Below are positions 32,904-42,877 of a DNA stretch of 55,707 nt, in pieces. The stretch is from positions 1 to 55,707 of the forward strand of contig NZ_SRHY01000019.1 of NCBI RefSeq assembly GCF_004565465.1, read 5' to 3'. Below the pieces are notes generated by a model that saw only the letters and a list, made by a program, of their open reading frames with translations, did no database searches and was not told the DNA's origin. The position numbers and the translations under genes were made by a program. This stretch comes from Lentibacillus salicampi (GTDB lineage: Bacteria; Bacillota; Bacilli; Bacillales; Amphibacillaceae). The stretch's first letter is position 1. The number at the start of each line of letters is the position of its first letter.

Positions 32904-33899
32904 CTATTTTGTTGAAGTTCTTTCGATAATTCGATGCGGCAATACGACTTTTTTCTCTTCCACTTCTTCTTTGTTCATATATTTGGTTAATAAACGCATC
33001 GCAACTGCGCCAATATCATACATCGGCTGAACAATTGTCGACAATGTCGGACGTACCATTGTTGCCAGTCTTGTGTTATCAAAACCGAACACTTCAAAAT
33101 CATCCGGCACATTATAACCTTTGTCCTGTATACCGTGAATAACACCGAGCGCCATTTCATCCGAAGCCACAAAGACGGCTGTTGGCTTTTCTTCCATTGC
33201 CAGCAGCTGATTGACAGCCTCCAATCCGGAATCATATGAGTAATCGCCGGTTAATATATAGTCATCGTTCAGACTAATTGATTTTTCTTTGTAAGCCCGT
33301 GCATAACCGCTGTATTTCTCCTGGTTGATCAATGTGTCATCAACACCGGAGATAAAGGCTATTTTGTCATTTCCTTTTTCAAGTAAATACGATGTTGCCT
33401 CACATGCAGCAGCTTCATAATCAATATTCACCGAGGGGATTGAATTGGTTTTATCATACGTTGCAGCCAGAACGACCGGCACGGATGATGTCTGAAATTG
33501 TTCTACATGCTCATTCGTTATATCTCCGCCCATGAACAAAATACCGTCCACCTGTTTTCCCAGCATGGCATTGATCAGTTGCAACTCTTTATCCTTGTTC
33601 TGATCGGAGTTGCTCAAAATCATATTGTACTTGTACATAGTCGCGATATCTTCAATACCTCTTGCTAATTCAGCAAAAAAGATACTGGAAATATCCGGGA
33701 TAATGGCGCCAACAGTCGTTGTTTTCTTGCTTGCCAGCCCGCGTGCGACAGCATTCGGCCGATACCCCAACTCCTGGATTGTATTTAGTACTTTCTTACG
33801 TGTGACCGGTTTTACATTTGGATTACCGTTCACAACACGCGAAACAGTTGCCATTGATACATTTGCTTCTCTTGCAACATCATATATTGTTACCGTCAT
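32904..33899 (-). CDS. ccpA: Catabolite control protein A
   Basis: 331-aa LacI/GalR regulator of carbon catabolite control; binds cre sites when complexed with HPr-Ser-P. The N-terminal HTH ([22 protein letters not shown]) and hinge ([14 protein letters not shown]) are canonical, and the effector-binding domain follows to the end. ATG follows TAGGAGG. Located between aroA and motPS as in B. subtilis. Likely targets in the window are acuABC (cre-like site at 28688) and, by family knowledge, ackA. Confidence 0.97.
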   Translation of the reverse strand: MTVTIYDVAREANVSMATVSRVVNGNPNVKPVTRKKVLNTIQELGYRPNAVARGLASKKTTTVGAIIPDISSIFFAELARGIEDIATMYKYNMILSNSDQNKDKELQLINAMLGKQVDGILFMGGDITNEHVEQFQTSSVPVVLAATYDKTNSIPSVNIDYEAAACEATSYLLEKGNDKIAFISGVDDTLINQEKYSGYARAYKEKSISLNDDYILTGDYSYDSGLEAVNQLLAMEEKPTAVFVASDEMALGVIHGIQDKGYNVPDDFEVFGFDNTRLATMVRPTLSTIVQPMYDIGAVAMRLLTKYMNKEEVEEKKVVLPHRIIERTSTK

Positions 33900-33970
33900 G
33901 TCAAATCTACCTCCTAATGATTACCAAAACGTATGCTTTGTCATTATAATACGCTATCATGCGATAAAAC

Positions 33971-34008
33971 ACAAAAAATTTAAAGACTGATCTTAAAGAA
34001 GACCAGCC
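33971..34008 (-). terminator. aroA terminator
   Basis: On the minus strand GGCTGGTC (34008-34001) pairs with GATCAGTC (33992-33985), with two wobbles, followed by TTTAAATTTTTT. Confidence 0.65.
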
Positions 34009-34072
34009 TTTAAAGGATACCCGGCTATATTACATTTTAACAGAGACGGGTTAACAGTGAAATACAAAGCGC

Positions 34073-35158
34073 TTATTTTTGCATACTGACACGTGGTGCA
34101 TATTCATCAAGTGCATTCATGAAACGATCAAATGTCGGGATATCCATCTGCTGAGCGGCATCCGATAATGCAACTGCAGGATCAGGATGGACTTCTGCCA
34201 TAACTCCGTCTGCACCAATTGCGACCGCTGCTTTTGCTGCCGGAAGCAGAATGTCTCTGCGACCTGTCGAATGGGTAACGTCAACCATGACAGGCAAGTG
34301 TGTTTCCTGCTTCAAAATCGGTACCGCCGATATGTCCAGCGTATTTCTGGTAGCTTTCTCGTATGTCCGGATACCACGCTCACATAAAATAATGTTCCGA
34401 TTGCCTCTTGATATAATATACTCGGCTGCGTTTATAAATTCGGAGATTGTTGCAGACAGTCCCCGCTTCAGCAGTACAGGTTTATCGGTTTCGCCAGCCG
34501 CTTTTAGTAATTCAAAATTTTGCATGTTGCGGGCACCAATTTGAATCACGTCAACGTAATCCAGTGCCTTTTCTACATGTGCCGGGTTGACGATTTCACT
34601 GACAACCGCCAGATCCTGCTCATCGGCAACCTGCTTCAAAATTTGAAGTCCTTCAACACCAAGCCCTTGAAAGTCATATGGGGATGTTCTTGGTTTAAAC
34701 GCCCCGCCGCGGAGCATTTTAAGTCCTTTTTGTTTAACAGCTTTGGCAACTTGGGAAACCTGTTCATAGCTTTCGACTGAGCATGGTCCCATAATATGAT
34801 GGAGATTGCCATCACCGATCTTCTCGCCTTTAATCTCAATAATCGTATCTTCCGCCTGCATTTTCCTGGAAACCAGCAGTGCTTTCCGGTGATCATCGAC
34901 CTGCAGTTCAAGACTTGCTTTAAATATTTCCTTGAAAATATGCTCAATGGTCGAATTCTCAAATGGACCATGATTTTTTTGTGTCAGTTCATCCAGCATT
35001 TTACGTTCTCTTACCGGATCAAAGCGATTAATGCTCTGCTTGTTTTTTACTTGACCAATTTGCTGAACAATTTCAGCACGCTGATTAATCAATTCTAAAA
35101 GATCATTGTTAACGCCATCCAATTGTTGGCGCAATTGTTCTAATTCATTACTCAACAT
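34073..35158 (-). CDS. aroA: Bifunctional chorismate mutase / DAHP synthase
   Basis: 361 aa. N-terminal AroQ-type chorismate mutase (1-90: [27 protein letters not shown]) fused to a type I-beta DAHP synthase (about 100-350: [57 protein letters not shown]). It carries out the first step of the shikimate pathway, with the mutase domain acting as the allosteric sensor for chorismate/prephenate. This is the aroA(G) fusion typical of Bacillus, next to ccpA. A good promoter precedes it. Confidence 0.96.
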   Translation of the reverse strand: MLSNELEQLRQQLDGVNNDLLELINQRAEIVQQIGQVKNKQSINRFDPVRERKMLDELTQKNHGPFENSTIEHIFKEIFKASLELQVDDHRKALLVSRKMQAEDTIIEIKGEKIGDGNLHHIMGPCSVESYEQVSQVAKAVKQKGLKMLRGGAFKPRTSPYDFQGLGVEGLQILKQVADEQDLAVVSEIVNPAHVEKALDYVDVIQIGARNMQNFELLKAAGETDKPVLLKRGLSATISEFINAAEYIISRGNRNIILCERGIRTYEKATRNTLDISAVPILKQETHLPVMVDVTHSTGRRDILLPAAKAAVAIGADGVMAEVHPDPAVALSDAAQQMDIPTFDRFMNALDEYAPRVSMQK

Positions 35159-35215
35159 AACCCCTCCCGAAATAGTTCGTCTAATTTAAAGAATATATAA
35201 AAATAATTAGACATT

Positions 35216-35244
35216 ATTATACCGAAAACTGAAGACTTTGTCAC
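35216..35244 (-). promoter_or_regulatory. aroA promoter
   Basis: On the minus strand GTGACA (35244-35239), 17-bp spacer, TATAAT (35221-35216), about 60 bp before the start codon. Confidence 0.65.
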
Positions 35245-35271
35245 CATTAAAATAATATTTTTTTTGCTAAC

Positions 35272-35303
35272 GAAAAAGCCAGTGGATCATCACTGACTTT
35301 TTT
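35272..35303 (-). terminator. ytxH terminator
   Basis: GCCAGTG (35278-35284) pairs with CACTGAC (35291-35297) apart from the end wobble; the minus strand continues with CTTTTTCG. Confidence 0.75.
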
Positions 35304-35308
35304 CGCAT

Positions 35309-35755
35309 TTATTTTGTTTCGGATTTTTCAGCGTCTGCTGCTGCTTCATCAATGGCTTCTTCTGCAGCTTCTCGTTCACTGCTGTTATTTCCATTCATTT
35401 TTTCCTGTAAACTTTCAGACAATTCCTGTGTTTTTTCCTGCGTTTTCTGTGACAGTTTTGACGTCGTGTCAACTGCCTTTGTTCTGAGATCTGATCCTTT
35501 CAGATACGCTTTTTCCTTTAATTCCGACCCTTTGCCATAGGCAGTATTTTTCCATTCGCTCCCTTTTTCATAGGCCGTATCTTTCCACTCACTGGCACGA
35601 TCTTTTAACTGTGAAGCCCCGTCATTTAAATCTTCTCTTAACTCTCTTCCGGATTTTGGCGCCCACAATAAGGCAATGGCAGCCCCTGTCATCGCACCGA
35701 TAAGTGATCCAATCATAAAATCCTTACTGTTCATGTTGCTGTCACTGTTTCCCAT
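35309..35755 (-). CDS. ytxH: YtxH-family stress protein with 11-residue repeats
   Basis: 148 aa. An N-terminal YtxH module (about 10-45: MIGSLIGAMTGAAIALLWAPKSGRELR, a membrane-like segment and basic patch) is followed by four consecutive 11-residue repeats at 55-98 (SEWKDTAYEKG, SEWKNTAYGKG, SELKEKAYLKG, SDLRTKAVDTT) and a Glu/Ala/Lys-rich helical tail. Undecapeptide repeats of this kind are seen in LEA-like desiccation proteins. Start ATG follows GAGGAGG. It lies 24 bp after ytxG in an operon preceded by a SigB-like promoter; ytxJ of the B. subtilis operon is absent. Confidence 0.9.
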   Translation of the reverse strand: MGNSDSNMNSKDFMIGSLIGAMTGAAIALLWAPKSGRELREDLNDGASQLKDRASEWKDTAYEKGSEWKNTAYGKGSELKEKAYLKGSDLRTKAVDTTSKLSQKTQEKTQELSESLQEKMNGNNSSEREAAEEAIDEAAADAEKSETK

Positions 35756-35779
35756 CCTGATTCCTCCTCAAAAAATTTA

Positions 35780-36184
35780 TTAATTCTTTTTCTTTTTCCA
35801 AAAGTCTACAATCGAATTACCCCATTTAAGAACTTCGGAAACCTTTTCCTGATTTTTGGAAGCCACCCTGGAAATATTGGCTGATAACTTTTGTACTGAG
35901 CCGTTAAACTCGTTTATTGTATTCCCGACACTTTTAGCCCCGTCAAACAGTCCATCCAGCTTGTCTGATTTTTGATTGACATCATCCGCCAGATCATTGG
36001 TTTTATGAAGCAGTTCAGTCGTCTCAGTCGTAATTCCCTGCATCTGGGTTTCCAGATTTTCCAATGTGTTTGATACATTCGTCATGGTCCGCTGTGTCGC
36101 TTTCAGGGTTATAATCACATAAACAACAAGTACAACAAATGCTGCTGCGGCGATAATCGCAGCAATGTACAATAAGACTTCCAT
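35780..36184 (-). CDS. ytxG: DUF948 protein YtxG
   Basis: 134 aa from the ATG at 36184, with AAGGAG 9 nt upstream; the frame extends 17 codons further. N-terminal membrane helix (about 3-27, LLYIAAIIAAAAFVVLVVYVIITL) and a long amphipathic/coiled region (LENLETQMQGITTETTELLHKTNDLADDV and onward) define DUF948. Its B. subtilis homologue is a general stress protein in the ytxGHJ operon. The physiological role is unknown; the architecture resembles chemoreceptor-like or methyl-accepting coiled coils without signalling motifs. Confidence 0.9.
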   Translation of the reverse strand: MEVLLYIAAIIAAAAFVVLVVYVIITLKATQRTMTNVSNTLENLETQMQGITTETTELLHKTNDLADDVNQKSDKLDGLFDGAKSVGNTINEFNGSVQKLSANISRVASKNQEKVSEVLKWGNSIVDFWKKKKN

Positions 36185-36264
36185 CGATTTCAGCTCCTTC
36201 GTGTCAACGATATTCGGTGTGGTAACGTCGTGCATTATGAATTAATAAGAGCCCTCTTACCTTT

Positions 36265-36289
36265 TTTCCCCATTCATGATCGTATAAAC
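36265..36289 (-). promoter_or_regulatory. SigB-like promoter of ytxGH
   Basis: On the minus strand GTTTAT (36289-36284), 13-bp spacer, GGGAAA (36270-36265), close to the SigB consensus GTTTAA-N12-14-GGGTAT. In B. subtilis ytxGHJ is under stress sigma control. Confidence 0.5.
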
Positions 36290-36624
36290 ATATAGATCGA
36301 CATATCAACAAAACCCGAACACACCCTATAATAACCTATATTCTCTACTATAACGGATTTCCACTAAAATTTCGATAAATATGTATAAAAAACTCAAATT
36401 CACGTGTTCATAAACCCATAGTTGGTCCATAGATGCTAACGTAAGAAACGCAAAAAACTGCGGACAAGTTCCTCATTACGTGGATGAAGACTTGTTTACT
36501 CATTTTTCGCCTCTCTTCAGGTCCTCATTATAGCTCTATGAAGGACTGCTTGTCTGATTCCAAATGTAAAAAGAAAATTTCCAAGCATAACACCGTGGTA
36601 GAGGCTAAAATTCTATACTTTTTA
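36290..36624. other. Gap between ytxG and murC, no gene
   Basis: About 335 bp. Short direct and inverted words (GTTCCTCATTACGTGGATGA, AGGTCCTCATTATAG) repeat around 36468-36540 and could be a decayed copy of a dispersed repeat. The rightward frame at 36484-36750 lacks support. Confidence 0.4.
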
Positions 36625-36658
36625 CAAAAAAAGAGCCTGAAAAAGTTGGCTCTTTTTA
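36625..36658. terminator. murC terminator
   Basis: AAAAGAGCC and GGCTCTTTT form a 9-bp stem (36629-36656) with T-runs on both strands. Confidence 0.8.
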
Positions 36659-36661
36659 TTA

Positions 36662-37987
36662 CTAGGCTTTTTTTATCTGATTATTGTTCAAAAATTCAAC
36701 CTGGCTTTCATAGGATTCCTGAAACTTTTGAATATCTCCGGCCCCCATGAACAGCAATACACTATCCGGGTGTTCCATTAATATTTCTATATTGCTTAAA
36801 TCCAAAATTTTACTGTTATCAACAAGCTCCTGCAAATCCTGAATCGTCAGTTTGCCGCTTTCTTCTCTTGCCGATCCGAATATGTCACACAAATAGACCT
36901 GATCAGCAAGATTCAGGCTGTCAGCAAATTCCTGCAAAAATGTGCGCGTGCGTGTAAATGTATGTGGCTGGAAAATCGCGATAATCGGTTTATCGTGGTA
37001 TTTTTTCCTTGCTGTTTCAATCGTTGCCCTGATTTCTCTTGGATGGTGGGCATAATCATCAACCAGCATCTGACTGCCGAATGCCTTTTCCGTAAACCGC
37101 CGTTTGACACCCTCAAAATGACTTAATGCTTTCATCGTGTCTGCTTTCATATTCTCATAATGGCAAATGGCAATAATCGATAAGGCATTCAGCACATTAT
37201 GATCCCCGTACATCGGGATAGTAAATGTATCATAATACGTGTTGCGTACAAACACATCAAATTCAGTACCATGCTTTGTTTCCGTTACATTTTGCGCCTG
37301 AAAATCATTCGTACTGGAAAAACCGTAATAAACAACGGGTACTTTAGCCTGAATCTGCTGCAATTGTTCATCGTCACCACAGGCAATGATGCCCTTTTTC
37401 ACCCGTTCGGCCATCGACTGGAATGCATCAAAAACATCATCAATGCTCGTAAAGTAATCCGGATGATCAAAATCAATATTGGTCATGATCGCATAATCCG
37501 GCTCATACCTTAAGAAGTGACGCCGGTATTCACATGCCTCAAACACGAAATATTTGCTGTCAACATGTCCTTTTCCTGTACCATCACCGATAAGATATGA
37601 AATCGGGTAGGATTGGTCCAGTACATGCGCCAGCAAACCCGTCGTCGATGTTTTCCCATGAGCGCCTGTTACAGCGATGCTTGTAAACTGCTTCAGCCAT
37701 TCACCTAAAAATTCATGGTATCGATAAAATGTCAGACCCTTGTTAAGTGCTTCTTTAATTTCAGGATGACTATCTGAAAAAGCGTTGCCTGCAATAATGG
37801 TGTGACCTTCCTTGATGTTCGTTTCTGAAAAAGGGAAAATGGGAATGTTTTTTTCCTCTAAGGCTTTTTGTGTAAAAAAACGCTTCTCAACATCAGACCC
37901 CTGGACTTTCTCCCCGGAGTCATAAAGTATATGCGCAAGTGCACTCATTCCGGTTCCCTTAATACCAATAAAATGGTAAGTTGTCAT
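36662..37987 (-). CDS. murC: UDP-N-acetylmuramate-L-alanine ligase
   Basis: Adds L-Ala to UDP-MurNAc with ATP in peptidoglycan precursor synthesis; cytoplasmic Mur ligase. 441 aa. The Rossmann-like N-terminal [11 protein letters not shown] (8-18), ATP-binding [10 protein letters not shown] (108-117), the central domain with [11 protein letters not shown], and the C-terminal DDYAHHP motif are all present. Start ATG follows GGAGG. Gene order sftA-(small ORF)-murC-ytxG matches B. subtilis. Confidence 0.97.
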   Translation of the reverse strand: MTTYHFIGIKGTGMSALAHILYDSGEKVQGSDVEKRFFTQKALEEKNIPIFPFSETNIKEGHTIIAGNAFSDSHPEIKEALNKGLTFYRYHEFLGEWLKQFTSIAVTGAHGKTSTTGLLAHVLDQSYPISYLIGDGTGKGHVDSKYFVFEACEYRRHFLRYEPDYAIMTNIDFDHPDYFTSIDDVFDAFQSMAERVKKGIIACGDDEQLQQIQAKVPVVYYGFSSTNDFQAQNVTETKHGTEFDVFVRNTYYDTFTIPMYGDHNVLNALSIIAICHYENMKADTMKALSHFEGVKRRFTEKAFGSQMLVDDYAHHPREIRATIETARKKYHDKPIIAIFQPHTFTRTRTFLQEFADSLNLADQVYLCDIFGSAREESGKLTIQDLQELVDNSKILDLSNIEILMEHPDSVLLFMGAGDIQKFQESYESQVEFLNNNQIKKA

Positions 37988-38086
37988 AAAAAAGAACCTC
38001 CAAATTTATATCTGAACTCTTTTTTCCATCGTCATTTCACGGCTATTTTGTTATTATAGCAAATTATGACGGAGAATAAAATGCTT

Positions 38087-38428
38087 TTAAAAAAGGCGCT
38101 GTAACATTGGCTTAACGGCAGAATCCGGGAGCTCCCCCGTCAATCCACTACTTCCCTGCAACACACCATGAATAGACAGCCGGATCACGACATGCGGGAT
38201 ATTCCCTTTTTGTTCCGGCTTGTGTGGCCCAGGCTGTTGATTCCCGGTAAAAAGTCGCAGTATCACCCGTCTTTCGGATAAACGCCTCATTCGATCGCCC
38301 ATCAATTTTAAACGGCTATTCCCTGGCGGAGGAACTGCTTTTACGCCATTATATACATTCACTAGGATGGATGTTCTTCCTGGCACAATGCCGTGAAAAA
38401 TGCCTCCCAAAAGGCAAACCAACCACAC
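38087..38428 (-). CDS. Hypothetical protein between sftA and murC (weak)
   Basis: 113-codon frame from GTG at 38428, with a hydrophobic N-terminus (WLVCLLGGIFHGIVPG), a basic centre (MRRLSERRVILRLFTG) and a repeat-free C-terminal half containing IPHVVIRLSIHGVLQG. The frame is open only from a TAG just upstream, and the ribosome site (AGAAGAG) is poor. I do not know the family. It lies co-linear in the 480 bp between sftA and murC, where no other frame is open, so it may be real. Confidence 0.35.
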   Translation of the reverse strand: MWLVCLLGGIFHGIVPGRTSILVNVYNGVKAVPPPGNSRLKLMGDRMRRLSERRVILRLFTGNQQPGPHKPEQKGNIPHVVIRLSIHGVLQGSSGLTGELPDSAVKPMLQRLF

Positions 38429-38466
38429 ACCCGCTCTTCTCTAAAATCATTTCCCCCTGATGCCAA

Positions 38467-40722
38467 TCAGAAAGCATCCTGATTTTCGATTTGTGCACTG
38501 GACACAAGTACGTCTCGTGGTTTACTTCCGTTTTGTTGCGCGATAATTCCTCTGTCTTCCATCGCGTCCATTAACCGGGCTGCCCGATTATAACCGACTT
38601 TAAACTGGCGCTGCAGAAGAGAAGTGCTTGCACTGTTATGCTCGACTACGAAATAAATGGCATCATGCAAAAGTGCGTCTTCCTGATCGTCTTTTACGGC
38701 TTCCTCAAGCAATTGTTCCTGTTCAAATTGATAATCAGGCTCTGCAATCGATCGGACATAGTCTGTCACGCGTTCAATTTCTTCATCCGATACAAACGCC
38801 CCCTGCAGACGGACACTCTTCCCGGCTCCATTTTCCGTAAACAGCATGTCCCCTTTTCCTAGCAGCTTTTCGGCACCGCCTGTATCAATAATCGTTTTGG
38901 AATCAACATGTGACGATACACTAAAAGCAATTCTTGTTGGAATGTTGGCCTTAATCAGTCCGGTAATGACATCAACAGAAGGCCGCTGTGTGGCAAGCAG
39001 CAAGTGAATACCACACGCGCGTGCTTTCTGGGCAATCCGGCTGATGGAATCCTCGACATCCTGCGGCGAAACCATCATTAAATCGGCCAGTTCATCAATG
39101 ACAATCACAATAAACGGCATCTTTTCTTCCGGACGATTTTGTTTGATCACTTTTTGATTAAATCGTTCAATATCCCTGACACCTTCACGGACAAATGCTT
39201 CATAACGCTCTTCCATCTCCCTGACTGCCCATTTCAAAGCAGCAGTGGCGGCTTTGACATCCGTAATCACCGGCGAAATCAGATGTGGAATCCCATTGAA
39301 CGGTGCCAATTCCACCATTTTGGGATCAATCAGTAAAAATTTGACCTCATCATGACTTGCTTTATACAAAAGACTAATTAAGATCGTATTAATGCAAACA
39401 CTTTTACCGGATCCGGTCGCTCCGGCAATTAAACCGTGTGGCATCTTTTGGATGTTTGTAACTTGCGGATCCCCTTCAATACTTAATCCCAAACCAATCG
39501 TTAACGGTGAATGGCTTGTTTGAAAGCTTTCCTTCTCAAAAATTTCCTGCAATGTTACCGTTTGAGCATGTTGATTGGGGATTTCAATACCGATCGTATT
39601 TTTTCCAGGAATCGGTGCTTCAATCCGGATATCTTTAGCAGCCATATTTAACTTGAGGTCATCGCTCAGGTTTTTGATTTTACTTACTTTCACCCCAAGT
39701 TCCGGTTGTACCTCAAATCGTGTGACGGATGGGCCCTGGGTTGTGTTGACCACTTTTGCGCGTACATTAAAATATTTTAACGTTTTTTCCAGAAGCTGTT
39801 GCTGATTTCTTTGCCATATATGGTCCTGTGCTGTTTTTGGTACAGGGTCATCCAATAAATGGTAAGGTACGGCGCCTTTCTGGCCGGGTTCCTGTTTAGT
39901 AACCGTCTGCTGATTGGATTTCTTGCTTTGCTTCAGCTTATCATTCGCGGACATCAAAACGTTAAAGGGCGGTGTGCCCGGATTGCTCTGGTTCTTATGT
40001 TGCCTTCGAGTATGTCGCCTGCCCTGATCACGGTTCAAAGGTTTTGCCGTTTCATGTGTTTCGTGTTTGTCCGCATTAACCGGCTTGACAGTTTCAGCGG
40101 TATTTTCATGAATTGTCCGATCTCCTGCAATAACGGCATTCGCGGCTTCTTCGGTGTCGACATGCTCTTCTGTCAATGGCTCAGCCTGCTGTGTTGCTGT
40201 CTCCAGCTCTCTACCGTGATCATCTTGCTGTTTGGGCAGTTCCGGCTCCCTATCGTGATCATCATACTGTTTGCGCTGATCCGTCTCTTTATCGCGATCA
40301 TCATACTGTTTGCGCTGGAAAGCCGGTACGTCCTCAACCGTTGTCTCCTTATGGCGATTCTGAAAACCATAAATAGGTGAAGGCACGTCACTCGGTGTAA
40401 ATGGCTTTCCCGATTCTGGTTTATACACCTTTTGCGTTTCCTCGTTGTTATCATCGTCTTCAGGCTTTTCTGATGGGGTCCCCTCCCGGTCCCTGTCACG
40501 GCTTCGTTTTCGCTGATATGCCGGTATTTCAGATTCATTTTTCCGATGGGGCTGATCCGGGATGACAGGAAAACGAAATGATTTCTCAGCGGGATATTGA
40601 TACGTTATTCTCGTTCGGATATCCTGCTTGTTGTGAGTCGTCTCGTCGGGTAGCACATCATCGTTTTCTTCTCTTTCTTCAAAAAGAAAATGGTTGATTT
40701 TCTTTTTCCATCGATCCCACAT
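38467..40722 (-). CDS. sftA: DNA translocase SftA (FtsK/SpoIIIE family, soluble)
   Basis: 751 aa. Unlike SpoIIIE it has no N-terminal membrane segments; the first 280 residues are polar and low-complexity, with a partly repeated QRKQYDD(R/H)D unit at 136-170. The motor follows: alpha/beta domain (about 300-420), Walker A GATGSGKS (434-441), Walker B IVIVIDELADLM, then the C-terminal gamma winged helix (about 690-750, LLQRQFKVGYNRAARLMDAME). SftA acts before septum closure to move chromosomal DNA clear of the division site. Location next to murC and ytpR matches ytpST of B. subtilis. Confidence 0.95.
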   Translation of the reverse strand: MWDRWKKKINHFLFEEREENDDVLPDETTHNKQDIRTRITYQYPAEKSFRFPVIPDQPHRKNESEIPAYQRKRSRDRDREGTPSEKPEDDDNNEETQKVYKPESGKPFTPSDVPSPIYGFQNRHKETTVEDVPAFQRKQYDDRDKETDQRKQYDDHDREPELPKQQDDHGRELETATQQAEPLTEEHVDTEEAANAVIAGDRTIHENTAETVKPVNADKHETHETAKPLNRDQGRRHTRRQHKNQSNPGTPPFNVLMSANDKLKQSKKSNQQTVTKQEPGQKGAVPYHLLDDPVPKTAQDHIWQRNQQQLLEKTLKYFNVRAKVVNTTQGPSVTRFEVQPELGVKVSKIKNLSDDLKLNMAAKDIRIEAPIPGKNTIGIEIPNQHAQTVTLQEIFEKESFQTSHSPLTIGLGLSIEGDPQVTNIQKMPHGLIAGATGSGKSVCINTILISLLYKASHDEVKFLLIDPKMVELAPFNGIPHLISPVITDVKAATAALKWAVREMEERYEAFVREGVRDIERFNQKVIKQNRPEEKMPFIVIVIDELADLMMVSPQDVEDSISRIAQKARACGIHLLLATQRPSVDVITGLIKANIPTRIAFSVSSHVDSKTIIDTGGAEKLLGKGDMLFTENGAGKSVRLQGAFVSDEEIERVTDYVRSIAEPDYQFEQEQLLEEAVKDDQEDALLHDAIYFVVEHNSASTSLLQRQFKVGYNRAARLMDAMEDRGIIAQQNGSKPRDVLVSSAQIENQDAF

Positions 40723-40883
40723 ATGTATTCACTCATTTCTTCAAATAGCTATTCCTATTTTAGCAGTTTTGGACGAAATTGTAATGCACCATCAGTTTGT
40801 TGCTGATCCGCTGAATTGGTCACAAGATCGGTTCACGCTCACATGAAATCGGGTCGGGCTGCTACAAATATCACACCACCACA

Positions 40884-40924
40884 CTAAAAAACAACCCTTG
40901 TCTTTGGACTCAGGTTGTTTTTAC
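40884..40924 (-). terminator. Terminator of the ytpP-ytpQ-ytpR unit
   Basis: AAAAACAACC (40886-40895) pairs with GGTTGTTTTT (40913-40922). Confidence 0.8.
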
Positions 40925-40925
40925 A

Positions 40926-41528
40926 TTAAAAATTAAATGGTTCACCTGCTGTATGAGAATCATCCAGTATATATATGCCTTTTTCGCTTGGCGCGTTTGG
41001 CAGTCCAAGTTCTTTTTGTGAACATATCATACCATTCGATGGAATCCCGCGTAATGTTGTCGGTTGAATCAATAATCCGCTTGGCATGACTGCACCAACC
41101 TTTGCGACCACTACGTTCTGCCCGGCATCAACATTTGGGGCACCACAGACGATTTGCAGCTGCTCATCCCCTGTATCAACCTGGCAGACACTTAATTTAT
41201 CAGCGTTCTCATGGGGTGACTTTTCCCTGACGTAGCCAACCACAAACTTCGGACTTAAATCAAAATCAAGCGCATCATCCAGCTTGTTTTGACTGAATGC
41301 TTCTTTCATTTGATTCAGCATGTTCTCTGTCATGGTAATTTTTCCATGATCGGTTACGTCAAAATACACGGATGCTTGAAAAATATTGTAGCCCAAAGTG
41401 GTGCCCTGTTTGTCGGTTATCTTTGTGATATCTCCAAATGTTTCGTGCGCGATGTCATAACGATCACCGTCTGAGAGCGGGACGATCAGAACATCCCCTA
41501 TACCTTGATTATTGTAAAAAACATCCAT
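40926..41528 (-). CDS. ytpR: YtpR, tRNA-binding-domain protein
   Basis: 200 aa. A short N-terminal domain (1-90, [16 protein letters not shown]) precedes an EMAP/OB-fold tRNA-binding domain (about 90-195: [52 protein letters not shown]). This is the domain found at the N-terminus of phenylalanyl-tRNA synthetase beta chains, here free-standing. The family role is unproven. It ends at a terminator and follows ytpQ by 15 bp in the ytpP-ytpQ-ytpR cluster. Confidence 0.92.
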   Translation of the reverse strand: MDVFYNNQGIGDVLIVPLSDGDRYDIAHETFGDITKITDKQGTTLGYNIFQASVYFDVTDHGKITMTENMLNQMKEAFSQNKLDDALDFDLSPKFVVGYVREKSPHENADKLSVCQVDTGDEQLQIVCGAPNVDAGQNVVVAKVGAVMPSGLLIQPTTLRGIPSNGMICSQKELGLPNAPSEKGIYILDDSHTAGEPFNF

Positions 41529-41543
41529 TCCCTTCAGCCCTTT

Positions 41544-42350
41544 CTATTTCTTTTCCGGATGGTTCTTGGCCATAATGAAGACCGGTTCCAATGTTTTATT
41601 TTCATAAATGAAGGATAATGACGTAATCGGAATACGTCCTTCCGCAAAAAACTTCATCGTCATTTGTGCTAGTATATCATAGCCCGCTTTATTCTGAATG
41701 TCAGCAAAAATCAATACATCTTGATGTGGGACCGCCACCGCAAGCTCGCCTTTTGCGTTTGCCAGCATTTCTTCGAGGAAGGCCTCATTCAGAATCCGGC
41801 TCGCATCATAGCCATCCTGTGTGGCCACGAAATAAAAGTCATTATCGGCAACGGTATCTTGTTTATAGTCGTTGTCCAATGACCGGATGTTGAAGGTCGC
41901 AATTTCATCAATCCGCTCCTGTGTCCAGCCTTCTTCCTCAAGCATCGTCTCATCGATTAACTGATAGGATTTCCCTAAATCAAGGGCATAATAGATTCGT
42001 GTTTCAGCCGTATGGTCTTTGTGAATCAGTTTCTGACCGCTATTGGTTTCCGTCGTAAATGATGTGGCCCGAATAACTGGAAAAATCTTTTTCTCCATTC
42101 CTGATAGATGGTGGTCTTCATGCATAATGCGCAGTGCTTCCGACACATGCTCCTCAAGATCATCAATCGCTGCTTCACCCCGCGCATTATATTTTGAAAC
42201 GACATTCGGAAGGGTGATCGTCATCCCTTGTCCGGTATCTTTCCATTCGATACGAAAGGTGTCTTTGTCCCGGTTATAGGATGTTTTGTAAGCCTCGTCA
42301 GATAACCTTTCCTGAAGGATCTTTTTCATTTTCAAACTGGTCATTTTCAT
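41544..42350 (-). CDS. ytpQ: DUF1444 protein YtpQ
   Basis: 268 aa of DUF1444, a conserved Bacillales family of unknown function. Cytoplasmic, mixed alpha/beta and highly acidic here; no motif known to be catalytic. Features include TITLPNVVSKYNARGEAAIDDLEEHV and the later SYQLIDETMLEEEGW and FYFVATQDGYDASRILN. Start ATG is preceded by GGGGGA 8 nt away. Its constant linkage with the thioredoxin-like ytpP and tRNA-binding ytpR suggests a shared process, but no function can be inferred from sequence. Confidence 0.9.
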   Translation of the reverse strand: MKMTSLKMKKILQERLSDEAYKTSYNRDKDTFRIEWKDTGQGMTITLPNVVSKYNARGEAAIDDLEEHVSEALRIMHEDHHLSGMEKKIFPVIRATSFTTETNSGQKLIHKDHTAETRIYYALDLGKSYQLIDETMLEEEGWTQERIDEIATFNIRSLDNDYKQDTVADNDFYFVATQDGYDASRILNEAFLEEMLANAKGELAVAVPHQDVLIFADIQNKAGYDILAQMTMKFFAEGRIPITSLSFIYENKTLEPVFIMAKNHPEKK

Positions 42351-42369
42351 TCTGTGTGTCCCCCTTTTA

Positions 42370-42684
42370 TCAGCTGACGTCGTCCATAAATGCCATCACT
42401 TCATCTTTGGTCTTTCGGTTTTTACTGACAAATCTGCCGGCTTCTTCACCATTCTTGAATGCGAGAAAGCTTGGGATTCCGAATACGTCATATTTCTGAC
42501 AGACGTCAATGAACTGATCACGGTCAACCTCAACAAACGTAAAGTCCGAATAGGCTTCTTCTATTTCCGGCAGGACTGGTTCGATAACACGGCAATCTGG
42601 ACACCAGCCAGCTGAAAATACTGCTACTACATTGTCATTTTGTATTAAATCGTTCAATTGTTGTTCTGTTTCAATTGTTTTCAC
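42370..42684 (-). CDS. ytpP: Thioredoxin-like protein YtpP
   Basis: 104 aa thioredoxin fold with the active-site motif W-C28-P-D-C31, a dithiol of the CPDC type rather than CGPC, and the cis-Pro region GIPSFLAFKNGEE. Likely a general disulfide reductase; B. subtilis YtpP has been proposed to act in the bacillithiol system, which I state from memory. GTG start with GGAGG about 10 nt upstream. First gene of the leftward ytpP-ytpQ-ytpR set. Confidence 0.93.
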   Translation of the reverse strand: MKTIETEQQLNDLIQNDNVVAVFSAGWCPDCRVIEPVLPEIEEAYSDFTFVEVDRDQFIDVCQKYDVFGIPSFLAFKNGEEAGRFVSKNRKTKDEVMAFMDDVS

Positions 42685-42877
42685 CTAACATCAACCTCCA
42701 TTGTACTGACTATCATATCCTTGATTCGCGCTGGATTCAATCATCTTGCTGTGATAATTCGTTATGATGGTGAATTCGTAACCCGGCAAAATAAATTGGA
42801 TGAATTCAGACTTTTTCGTTTGCGTTGTTGACGAAAAAAGATAAGATAGAATTAGAATAAATGATGGAGGGATTGCA

